A stretch of 64,000 nucleotides of DNA from Hyperoplus lanceolatus (lineage: Eukaryota > Chordata > Actinopteri > Uranoscopiformes > Ammodytidae). The stretch is from positions 10,851,001 to 10,915,000 of the forward strand of contig CM049410.1 of the NCBI GenBank assembly GCA_026929865.2, read 5' to 3'. Made by a program: the position numbers and the translations under genes. Below are positions 35,358-64,000 of the stretch, one piece after another (the stretch's first letter is position 1; each line of letters starts with the position of its first letter). The notes below the pieces were generated by a model that saw nothing but the letters and a program-made list of their open reading frames with translations, had not been told where the DNA came from and searched no databases.

Positions 35358-37016
35358 CTAAGAACAGAAACATAGAAACCATTACTAAACATCAAAACAC
35401 GGGCATGGAGTTGTGTGCGATTTTCAAATTGTTCAGTGCTACAGAAATAAGACTGTTCATCTCAAGAGCAAGAATCCTCAGACTAGGACCGTCATGCTCG
35501 ACACATTTCTTTTGATACAGAGATTTAGCTTTCATCTGAAATAGTTTTCTTATTATTCATGAAGCCCCCCCCCCACCACCCCCTCTTCCAAAAGCTGTCT
35601 GGAAAGGCTCGCTCTCCTGTGATAGGCATGGAGTGTGTGAAATAGGGAGGCATGCAGGGGAATAAGTGGTCAATATAAAGCACTGGAGGGTAGCTGACAT
35701 TTGAAGAAGGAGGGCTCCTTATGTTCCCTTTAGAAAAAGACACATCTGATGTCTGGCACATGCGTAATCCCCAGAGGAACTTTTACATCTCTATACCAGT
35801 CTCTTTCCCCTCCCCTTCTCTCCATCTAAAGCAGTGGTCTTCTACACACCATTTTCTTTAATTTGCTACTTCTTTTCCCTCAGGGGCTTTCACACATTTT
35901 TGGATGAAAGGGAAGGGAGGGATGAAAGTGAGAAGACAAAAAAAATATATATATAAATATATATATAGGGCCGCTTTAAATTAACATTTGATGAAGGCCC
36001 TTTTTTCTATCTTTAAAAATAAAATAAAACATAAGCAGAACACAGAAGTAACTGGAGGGTAAATTGTTGTTTTATGTGTTTGTTAAAATAGAAAAACTAG
36101 AAGGAGGGGCCGAGAAGACAACGCTGATGAAAAGCTACAAGACATGATTCATACATAATTAAGCAGTGGCTCTGTCAATGATATTATCAGAGGAGTACAG
36201 AAGACAGGTTGGGAATTTTTTGGGGAGGGGGGTGACCCTGCAGAAAACAACAGCTTTCCTAGTGAATATTTAATCTACCCTTGATAAGAAACGGCGGAAA
36301 GTGCCAGATAGAGTAGGAGTGTGTGGCTATGGGAGAGGATAATGAGCACCAGGGACTTGATTTTCTCACTGACAGAATTAATCTTTACAAGCCCGACTGC
36401 CGGTGCTCGAATATGAAGGACTAAGAACTGAAGTGAGCAAACATCTCGAGGTGTGAATGTTAATGTAGACCGAGTGAGTCCCCTCAAGAACCTCTCTACA
36501 AGACATACAACGTCCCCGTTCAGGGCGCTAATAACATAGCACATCCTGACAACAGCACTACAACTGTCCCGAGAGATATTAAAGCAGATATTAATCTGTA
36601 TCTGCCAATACATGAAAGACTGTGCTGATAAAAGAAGAACGCTGGCAAACTCCCTTTTTGCTGCAGCTTTAGCTGGCAGTGGTGGTTTCTGTGGTCACCT
36701 GCAGTCTATTATTTCAAAATAAAAGCGTAATAAAACGGTTTTGTTCTCACAGCCAGCATAAACGAGTGTTCCTGGAGACAGCTAAGTGAAGGCAAGGAAG
36801 CGTTCGATTAAGGCCAATTTGTGCATTCTGAGAACATCTTCTGGGTAGCTTCCCAGCTTTCTGAGAAATGCCACACTAAATATCATTAAGTGCTGGTCGA
36901 AAGCCTCAATATTTCTAGATAACAGCCAAGGAGAGGGGGGCCTTGTCTCTCCCGTGGCAGCCACTTGATTGGTGGATGTTCCTGTGTGCTTTCCTTCCAA
37001 GCAGGCAGTCATGTAT

Positions 37017-37058
<42 letters not shown>

Positions 37059-38630
37059 GAGTGGTTACCGCCACTGGCACAATTTAATGCAGTCAACACA
37101 GTATATCTAGCAGCCGTTAATACTACCGTGCAACACGGTAAAGTGCTGAAATTTCAAGAAGTAGTGCGAGCAGGGCATTAAGAGCAAATCAATCATCTCT
37201 AATGTGGCACAGGCTGCACATAAAACGAGAGTCTAAATGCACCCATTATCTGAGAGCAGGCAACCGTAATTACAAAATAAATTTATTTTAGCAAATGATG
37301 GTAAAGTGATGGGGAAATCTACCGGTAAGCACTTACGTATCCAGATCAGACTACATTTGGCTATTGATGGTCCAAATGAGACACTGCCATATTATTTTCA
37401 GAGCGTGACTTGAATCTTGTGCTGGGCTAATCAGGGAGAAACGAGGCAACAACCACTTGTGTGATTCCGTGCTTTTTTTACTCAAATTGCACAGCAGAAC
37501 ATTCTGTAAACACATGAGCACAGCACGCATACTGTAGGACCATTACAACACAGCTTCTCTGCAAGAAGTGGTCTTTTTCAAATTCTCTCCTTCTCAATCC
37601 TGGACTGGATTGATTCCCTGCCTAGATGTTTTGTATCCAATCAGATTTGGTCTGTCAGTGTGGCACTCCATCTGGATGAGATACACTCAAGTCATCTGAG
37701 AGCAGAGTAGAAGTTCTTGCAGGAGCCGTGTAAGCCCATGATGTAAAGCTTTTGGCCGGAGATTGTTTTCTTCTATTCCAACAACAATCCTCTGTGGCAG
37801 AGAGGCTGAAATTTGATTTCCATGTGTGGGAGATCCATGTTTATCAGATAAATTGGCTACCATATTTAATCATATTACTACAGTCCTGTAAAGACAGCTC
37901 TGCATCCTGTATGCTATTCTACCGTGCTATGCAATGACATTCTGCAAATTCTCTCATGCCGAAGGACAAGGAGGGAAAAAAAAAGAAATGTAATCTAAAA
38001 ATAATCTTCCATCATAACAGTCCAAACTTTGAAGCAACCAACTCTGGCACAGTGGATGGAACAAGCAGGCTGGATGGATGTGTGCAGCAGTGAGTGGGTC
38101 CAGATTACCCTCAGGGTGCCAGCCCAGCTGTGGGAGGTTTGAGGTTCAAGAACTGACACATCATCTCTCTCTCTCTCTCTCTGCTCTCTCCATCGGTTAT
38201 CATTCATGCAGAGGCAGAGCCACGGACATGCGTAATGGTGATGATGATGGCTGAGTCTGGATAAAGACTGTCATGTGGACCATCAATTATACATTACCTA
38301 ATTGGTTGCACTGATGAGCGTCCCCTACCTGACCCGCGTCCCCCTCTGTCTAAGAGCAGCAATGATGAGTGCATTTACTTAATTTTAACCCGACAAGTAG
38401 GCTACGCGTTTGTAAAACCTTATCTACTGTTGATAGGCTACAACAACCACTCCGCATCACCACATCACGATTATTTAGATTCCCTAAAGGGGTGCGCTTT
38501 TGGGAATAAACTATGATTTAATTAAGTATTCGAAGTCGCTCCCACGACAAACCGATTCCGATTGTCATCGGAGCGGTCAGCACGGAGACCCAAGCAATAC
38601 AGCCACAAATGAAACTCGCGTATCACTCAC
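35358..38630 (-). other. ccdc134 intron 1 (5' UTR intron), no coding sequence
   Basis: A probable 3.3-kb intron between a non-coding exon ending at 38631 (GTGAGT donor) and the acceptor at 35358. It contains a CA run (about 37020-37056), a CT run (38165-38182) and short AT repeats (about 35945-35967), and no recognisable exon or long frame. Confidence 0.5.
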
Positions 38631-38950
38631 CGTGTTGTAGCGAGAAACCAAGCGGACGGCGGCGCCACACGGCAGCGATCAGCGTGCACCGTTTGCTCCA
38701 AAGTAGTGCAGTTTAACCTCTTTTTATTGTATTTTATCTCCACGCAAGACGTTTTTAGGTCAGCTCGCCGATGACGGGACAGTCCAGTTTGCACCGCTTT
38801 GATCCTCAGGTGACAACAACACGGAGGTGGAGATGTTCATTTACATGCGGCTCTCGGCTGCTCCACTCCGCCTGTGCCACGATCGCACCGGCTGGCTCGC
38901 GTTGGACGAATGACAGCCAGCGGGCGCAAGACACGGAGGAAGGAGGATGT
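38631..38950 (-). promoter_or_regulatory. Probable ccdc134 non-coding first exon and CpG-rich promoter
   Basis: On the minus strand a perfect GTGAGT donor at 38630 follows a GC- and CpG-rich stretch, in contrast to the AT-rich surroundings. The next acceptor downstream is that of the ccdc134 start-codon exon. The exon's 5' limit cannot be seen. A chance open frame on the plus strand here (38771-38989) reflects the high GC. Confidence 0.5.
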
Positions 38951-40099
38951 TGTTTCCGCACGGAGGATAAAGAGAGAGACACCGCATGAGCGTCGTGGTG
39001 CGTGTCATCTATTAGTACAGGCATTTTGTAGGGGTGGACCTTAAAAAAAAAATTGCAACAGAAACCATTCCAACTGTTTTTGACTCATGAATATGTTATA
39101 AATAACATACTAAAAGTCTTAAGGAATCCATGTGGTGGAAAGTTATTTTTTAAGGGTTTTCTTAACCATACCTTTTAAGCCAATGTTCGGCTTCCTAAAG
39201 TACTGTTTTATGGTAGAGGGGATATGTGCCAAATTGTTAACCTTTTCAGAAAAGCATGAAACTTGGTACACTTATACAGTTTGGGGCCCTGAGGAGGTTC
39301 AGTTATTTAGCCATTGCAAAATGTAATCATGGTTGCCGTGGCGACCATTTTACTTTCCGCCATAGCCTAATTATGCATTTTTCCTCATAGCTCCTGAACC
39401 AAACATAATAACACATAACTAGTGATGTCTACCCCTATGTTTTCATGGTCAGGGATTACAATGATACCACATACAACATCAGAAACAGTGAAGGTCAGTA
39501 GTTAAGGGTGAATCCAATGTTTTTCCGAAAGCCCAATATCCGAAAATATTGCTTTGACTTTATAATTTGGGCCTTTATAATGTTGCATAAACATTGTGTA
39601 GCATTGTATGAGTTTTATTTTTGTTCTCTAACAAAAGACATAGGCTTAAATGTTTGTAAAATAGCCTACTATAACAATATAAGAAAACACAAATATTTGT
39701 GAATGCTAAACTGGCCCAATTTTATACATTTTTGAACTGATGAACATACATTTTAATATGAAAATATTTTGGTGCACAGACGTACTACTAGTTCAAAGTG
39801 CAGCCAGAGCAGTACTAATGCAATGTGAAAGGGGTACATCAATGCATACCATGAGTATGCATTACCCTCTGACCCCCTCTGGAGTGTGGTAACTTGAGAG
39901 GGGTGATGAGAAAAGACTAATTTCAATGTAGCCTTGTGTAATTGACTAATAAAAGAAACTCAACTTAGTATTAAGATAGACTTTTACGTTTATTTAATAG
40001 TTGTATAAATCCTTGGAGCAAGTTTTCTTAAACAGTGTGGTTTTCCTCATTGTCTTCCTCATCATCACCCCCTACCTGAGATGATTTTGCACCCCCAGA

Positions 40100-41640
40100 T
40101 TATTTGCAGGTACCGCATGCAACAGAGCGCTCAATGCCATGCTTCTTGCATGTGCACTTTCAGTTGTTACAGTCTGTCTTGCATGTGCAGTTCTTGTGAA
40201 CCTTTTGCAGCATTTATGTGTCTGCACTGCTTCACAATCGATCTTCACTGAGGATCTTTGTACTGATGGTGATCACCCGACCCCTCTTCTTGAATGTGTT
40301 CTCAGCAGTAGTTTGTCCATCCATGCAAACCAAAATGGTGTTTCCGATGGCCTTTGACCTAGCAACATTTGAGGATAGGTGCAAGAAACTGCACAAGCTT
40401 GGATCCAAGCAGTAATTGTATCTTTCTAAGATTTTTTTCAATTAGATTTGGAGAGACGGAGTAGAAATGGGGCAAAGAGGGGAATGACATGCAGAGAACT
40501 GAACCAGGCCGTATTCGAACCTGGGTCCTCTGTGGGGCATGGGCCTCTAGGGGGACACTCTAACCACTGTGCCACGAGAGCCCCCTGTAATTGTGTCTTT
40601 CTTGGAGATTGTTCAGAACTGTGTGCATTGTTAACTTCAGCACAAGCTGGCATGGAGTGAAGCCATGTCAGATGTTGCAGCTATGTCATCCCCTGCACTC
40701 TTGTGAGGCCACCAATGGTTTTCATACTGTCATTAGAACCTGCTCAAGATCCATAGACATGCCAGCCCATAGGTGATCACTCCATCTGACCACATGGAAT
40801 CCCTCTAGAAATATCTGGTTCAAATCTGGATGTTCCAAATGGACCTTGCACATCCACTGCACATACTGTAGATGTGGGCTGATTGTGTGTAGAGATTATG
40901 CCCTGATACTGCCATGAAAGGAAGCATTTCTGATATTGCTCCATAGTGAAGTTCCCAATTCCCAGTACGTTCAGCTCTCAGAAACTTGCTAAATATGTCT
41001 ACCAATGGATTTTAAGGATTCAGATCAGCCTTTGAGAAATCTTAATCCAAGAATCACATCAGAATGGCAAGCCTTCTCTGCAGACATCGCTCTATCAGCT
41101 TTGCATAGATTGACACCAGAGTTTTTTAATCGATCTCCAGCAGGTATCATCCGCTGATGACATCTCTGCATCACAATATGTTGTATGCAGCTGAAGGGGA
41201 GTCACAACAAGTGCATCACATAGATTCAGGCCATTGAGGACACCATCAATGCTAGTCAATCTTATCCTCTTCCCTGTCATAATGTGCACAACGGCATTGG
41301 CTGTATAAAAAAAAATCCACAAAATCTCCATCACTTCCTCTTCCCAGCACCAGCCATAACATGCCCAATGGACCCCTAAAACTAATATCAGTGTGGAAGC
41401 CCCAAAGTCACTAACATAACCTCTGGCTCAGCTTCTTTCATAAGAAAGGCCTTCCACCAGTGGTTGATTAAATGTGGTGATTGGGGTGGAATTGTGGCAG
41501 TGGGCACGTGCACATAGGCACTTACATGTGAAGTAGATGCACTTGGTGTCACTATGTGTCATATCGACCACAAACACAAATGTTGTTTTCCCCGAGTTAT
41601 TGCCACGCTGTGCATCATACTAGACCATGCTGGCCTTTGT
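40100..41640 (-). pseudogene. Decayed transposon protein with CXC-type cysteine motif
   Basis: This is the coding remnant inside the long-TIR element. Reading the minus strand from about 41580 gives FVFVVDMTHSDTKCIYF, then several frame changes, the segment MTGKRIRLTSIDGVLNGLNL, RAERTGNWELHYGAISEMLP, and finally paired C-x-C clusters with HGIERSVACGTC. There are at least two in-frame stops and several frameshifts, and a SINE (40428-40586) is inserted in it. The function is inferred to be transposition-related from its place between the terminal repeats. Confidence 0.55.
40428..40586 (-). mobile_element. tRNA-derived SINE, copy A
   Basis: On the minus strand it starts with a tRNA-like head (GTGGCACAGTGGTTAGAG, A-box type; GGTTCGAATAC, B box), continues with a CTCTGCATGTCATTCCCCTC body, and ends in an A run (T run at 40432-40438). 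A 16-base target duplication with one mismatch, GTAATTGTATCTTTCT, flanks it (40412-40427 and 40587-40602). It is nested in the CXC transposon. Confidence 0.85.
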
Positions 41641-42832
41641 GAGACAAACAGGATGGCTGTTTTCCATATGAGTTCCAGGTCTGCTGTCGGGTCATGTGGT
41701 TCTGATCTCTCTCCCTCTCTATCTCTCTAACCAATAAAGGCAAAAATTACCAAAAAACAACTTGACATTGTTTTTTAGGATCCGGAAAACTTTTCATAAA
41801 GTGATGGCAAGAAAATTAAATCAAATGAATATAATGACCTAATAGTTAATAATTGATTTGCATTGCATCCAACACCATATCTCTTGTTAAACAAAGTTGT
41901 CGGTTGATTTGGAAAGCACTGAACTATTTGTGTAGATATCATAAAGGAATGTAGGCCTATGTATAAATAAATAAAAATAACACGGGCCACAATTGGAAAT
42001 TGTGGGTTTTTTGTAGTTTTTACAAACATTTAAGCCTATATCTTTGTTAGAGAACAAAATTAAAACTCATAAAATGCTACACAATGTCTATGCAACATAG
42101 GCCCAAATTATAAAGTCACAGCGATGTTTTCGGATATTTGGCTTTCATTTTTCACCCTTAACTACTGACCTTCACTGTTTCTGATGTTGTATGTGGTATC
42201 ATTGTAATCCCTGACCATGAAAACATAGGGGTAGACATTACTAGTTATGTGTTATTATGTTTGGGTCAGGAGTTATGAGGAAAAATGCATAATTAGGCTA
42301 TGGTGGAAAGTAAAATGGTCGCCACGGCAACCATGATTACATTTTGCAATGGCTAAATATCTGAACCTCCTCAGGGCCCCAAACTGTATAAGTGTACCAA
42401 GTTTCATGCTTTTCTGAAAAGGTTAACAATTTGGCACATATCCCCTCTACCATAAAACAGTACTTTAGGAAGCCGAAAATTGGCATAAAAGGTATGGTTA
42501 AGAAAACCCTTAAAAAATAACTTTCCACCACATGGATTCCTTAAGACTTTTAGTATGTTATTTATAACATATTCATGAGTCAAAAACAGTTGGAATGGTT
42601 TCTGTTGCAATTTTTTTAAGGTCAGGTCATATAATGCCTGGACTATATAGACTGTATTAACATATTTTTTTTTTTAACTTTTTTTAAATAAAATACTCCT
42701 CTTGTCCATGGTTTCCTATGAGATAATGACACGTATCTTTTGGTATTTTACCAGCTACTTTAAAAAAATACACAGTATAACACAGAGTGAGGAAATCAAC
42801 ATGTTAGGTAGTATAGCAGCCTACACAAATGA

Positions 42833-42834
<2 letters not shown>

Positions 42835-42895
<61 letters not shown>
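42835..42895. repeat. (AT)30 microsatellite
   Basis: Uninterrupted AT dinucleotides followed by an A run and a hairpin sequence. Confidence 0.95.
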
Positions 42896-42898
<3 letters not shown>

Positions 42899-42910
42899 AA
42901 AAAAAAAAAC

Positions 42911-42950
42911 AGTGATTTGCAATAGGATATATAGCCTATTGCAAATCACT
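42911..42950. repeat. Perfect hairpin, 16-base arms
   Basis: AGTGATTTGCAATAGG and its exact complement are separated by 8 bases. It lies directly after an AT tract and an A run. There is no flanking gene it would terminate. Confidence 0.85.
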
Positions 42951-43490
42951 CTGATTCATGCTACACATGAAAGTGAAAGGCCACACATGTATATATATAT
43001 ATACACTTTTGTTCACAACCTAGACAGGATTCACTGAAAAACAAAACTAGTATTTTAAATGAAGAGTAGTTTTAATTTGCTTTAAATAATCCCATTCAGA
43101 GAAACACTGGAAAAGACTAGGTTATCCTAATAATGTTGACCACTTCTATTACTCCATAGCACAAAGTACATATTTTCTTTTATAAAAACAAAAATGTAAA
43201 AATGCAGTTCTCTGATTGAGTCCTTTAGGCAGTATTGAAAATACTGTAGCAGAAACACCCACTCTGCTGTTGCTTGTAGAGCAGAGCAGAAAACACACAA
43301 GGTACAGTATATATTAGTTAAAAAAACGTGACAACAATGAAACAAATTGCCAAAAAATTGGCGTAATAACATCAGCCATTGCAATATCAGTTTGCCGGAA
43401 TATCAGACTGCTTTCACTGTAAAGTCAGACAGACAGATGGACACATCTCCAACACGCCTGGAGACAGTTGTTAAGGAACAATGATGAAAG

Positions 43491-43521
<31 letters not shown>

Positions 43522-43547
43522 TTTACATTTGAAATGAACAATCTTAA

Positions 43548-43921
43548 AGGTGCAGTGTGTAATATGACATCATCAAGAAAGTTCTAGAAAGTTCTAGAAT
43601 GCAACGCTCCCAGGGTAACCCCACCCCTTTAGAATAATAACAGAAGCTACAGTGGCCTTCAAGGACACGAACAATTCTACATTTTAAACAATGCACCTGA
43701 TGACATTCCAACTATGACACTTTCAAGATGGCGGCACTAGGCCTTGGTCCAAAATATGCAGAAATATGGACATATATGAGACCCTTTCTGAGGGAAAAAA
43801 TAATAATTCAAAACATTTTTTTCAGCTATTATGCACTAAATTAAATGTACTTATGGATATTATAATTACTTTCTACAAAATCTGCTAGGAAATAAAACCC
43901 AAAATTCTACACACTGCAGGT
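43548..43921. mobile_element. piggyBac-like MITE carrying a heat-shock element
   Basis: A 374-base element flanked by TTAA on both sides (43544-43547, 43922-43925), with terminal inverted repeats AGGTGCAGTGTGTA (left) and TACACACTGCAGGT (right), 12 of 14 matching. There is no coding capacity. The ends resemble a widespread fish MITE. Positions 43577-43599 hold five alternating GAA/TTC units with 2-base spacing. Confidence 0.78.
43577..43599. promoter_or_regulatory. Perfect 5-unit heat-shock element motif
   Basis: GAA-AG-TTC-TA-GAA-AG-TTC-TA-GAA: five inverted nGAAn units, the full consensus for a trimeric heat-shock factor. It is inside a MITE, about 0.9 kb from the mei1 terminal exon. Whether it binds HSF is unknown. 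Confidence 0.6.
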
Positions 43922-44524
43922 TTAACAGAACCTATAATAATGATTTCACTTGGGAATGCATGTACTATGTTTACTGAACATTAAATACTTTGTATCAAAC
44001 TACTGCCTCAGTCACACTAAACAGTGTTCCACTTGTTACTGGTGTATTTTTTCACCATTAACATTATACGTCGATTTTGCTTTCTTGTGAACGTAGTCAA
44101 TAAAGTTAATATTGAAATGAACAGACACAGACTGATTATATGAGAGTGTGTTTGTGCAATTAGTCTGTTTGGTATGGGTTTGAGAAAAACAGACAGAGAG
44201 TCAATCAGCACGACAGATGTAGTGAGCCTTTAAGTACCGACTCCGACTGACATACGATAATGACCCTGTGTTGCACAACACACTTTCAAAGACATTAAGT
44301 GAAAAGCACGAAGCAGACATTCAATACATCGCCGGAAGAAAAATCAATGAAATGCTCTGCTTACGTTTCAGGTGTAGTATGGGAATCTGTCATGGGGCTG
44401 TGGCAGTATGAGTGCATGTGGCTGCATCTATTACAATACTTATCAAATACTTACAGAGGCATGTTTGAGGTTTATGTCAGATGTGAGCTGTATGATGTGT
44501 CTGCATAATATACATAATAGTGTG

Positions 44525-63169
<18,645 letters not shown>

Positions 63170-64000
63170 CTGACTGGAGAGATACAGTGAGAGAAAGTAA
63201 AAGAATATGTCTGGTAAATGAATGGATTGGAAAACCAAAGAGAATAAGGAGAATATGGACTGACTCTAGACACAGGAGGAGACAGCAAGCATATGTGAAG
63301 GGTAAAACCTTAATAGAAACAGGTGGTAGTACAAGGTACAGATAGGAAAGTAAACATTTCAAATAGAAAAAAAGAATAGAATAATAGAAGGTTGCATAGG
63401 GAATATAAAGAGAGGTAGAGTAACAGTCTTTGAATTGATATGTGGCAGCAATGGAGGCCAAAAAGTTAAAGATGTCAGTGCCAACTGTGTAGAGGAGTTT
63501 GTGAGAAAGTGAGAGACAAGGTTGAGGGAAGGTCAGTAGGACCGAGAGGGCCAAAGCAGTGATGAAGATAAAGAGAGAGACGGCCAAACTGCTCGAACAC
63601 ACTAGGATCCAAACTGTTTTAATTGCACCTATATCATGTCGACTGAGATTAAAGGGGGGAGGGAGGGAGGGACTCAATTAGTATCAGCAAAAGAGAGAGG
63701 GATGACTGGATGGAAAAGAAAGCTAGAATGGGAAGCATAAGAGAGATAAAAAAAAAATAAAAAAAACAGAGAGCAGGACAGAGAGGAGGCTGAGTGAGAG
63801 TGAAGAGCGAGGCCGGGGGAGTGAGCGAGCCGATACATCACAGCAACACTGACAGGCCACTTATCCAGCTGACAGACAGAGACACAGGAGCAGCAGGGAT
63901 GATCCGTCTCCCACTGGTACAGCCGGTCGTGGGCCCCTTAATATAATGAAAGTGTGCGATATTGCATGTCCAGGGTTTGGTTTGCCTCCACTGATGATGA
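63170..64000. other. mei1 intron at the window edge, no exon seen
   Basis: Upstream of the 63169 acceptor. A 171-codon minus-strand frame (63162-63677) overlaps here but is hydrophobic low-complexity with no resemblance to MEI1, so it is not called. An upstream mei1 exon must lie beyond 64000 or be unrecognised here. Confidence 0.4.

Larger units (their letters stand above)
39037..42623. mobile_element. 3.6-kb DNA transposon with about 600-base terminal inverted repeats
   Basis: The left arm (39037-39661) and right arm (about 42020-42623) are inverted copies, about 95% identical, opening GACCTTAAAAAA. Between them, on the minus strand, are remnants of a transposon protein. A fragment at about 41340-41095 contains YTANAVVHIMTGK, another at 41005-40820 contains RAERTGNWELHYGAISEMLP, and a cysteine-rich block at about 40195-40100 reads CTCKTDC, stop, KCTCKKHGIERSVACGTCK, like a tesmin/TSO1 CXC motif. 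Stops and frame breaks separate them, so it cannot encode its own mover now. No clear target duplication was found. Such CXC-bearing proteins occur in repeated fish and insect sequences; the superfamily is not assigned. Confidence 0.72.

Noticed and set aside
38771..38989. 72-codon plus-strand frame in the CpG-rich region
   Set aside because: The GC-rich promoter region gives long chance frames; no family or splice support.
39132..39326. 64-codon frame found again, inverted, at 42337-42531
   Set aside because: It looks like a duplicated small gene, but it is the same inverted-repeat arm of the transposon; no sign of coding.

Overview
This window is vertebrate nuclear DNA, most probably from a teleost fish of percomorph type. 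The evidence is spliced genes with GT-AG introns and recognisable vertebrate orthologues, dense CA/TG microsatellites, tRNA-derived SINEs, fish-type LINEs and many small inverted-repeat DNA transposons. No prokaryotic features, rRNA genes, genuine tRNA genes or CRISPR arrays were seen.

All five protein-coding genes lie on the minus strand, so the genes read from high to low coordinate. They are: the 3' part of mei1 (meiotic double-strand-break protein, exons from 63169 down to 44525, 5' end outside the window); ccdc134 (35323 to 32217, with a likely non-coding first exon near 38631); a GIMAP/AIG1-family GTPase with a very long Ala/Gly-rich tail (30816 to 28009); srebf2 (sterol regulatory element-binding protein 2, 25968 to 7915, 20 coding exons), with the miR-33 hairpin in one intron; and nol12 (nucleolar protein 12, 3713 to 1548). 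MEI1, CCDC134 and SREBF2 also lie in this order and orientation in human, so the GTPase gene is the apparent extra member between ccdc134 and srebf2. Exon models were built by hand; every junction keeps the reading frame and uses GT/AG.

Functionally, srebf2 and its intronic miR-33 form the known host-gene/miRNA pair of cholesterol homeostasis. The other genes (nucleolar RNA processing, ER-resident secretory protein, meiotic recombination, membrane GTPase) have no evident pathway link.

Between and inside the genes are mobile elements: a 226-bp hAT-like MITE present twice with clean target duplications; two TTAA-flanked piggyBac-like MITEs, one carrying a perfect five-unit heat-shock element; a TA-flanked 1.1-kb element; a 3.6-kb element with about 600-bp terminal inverted repeats and a decayed CXC-motif protein; a decayed L1-type LINE sitting between inverted 20-bp ends; an intact 980-codon L2/CR1-like LINE; and three tRNA-derived SINEs with target duplications. 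Several long TG tracts lie just downstream of 5' splice sites on the sense strand.
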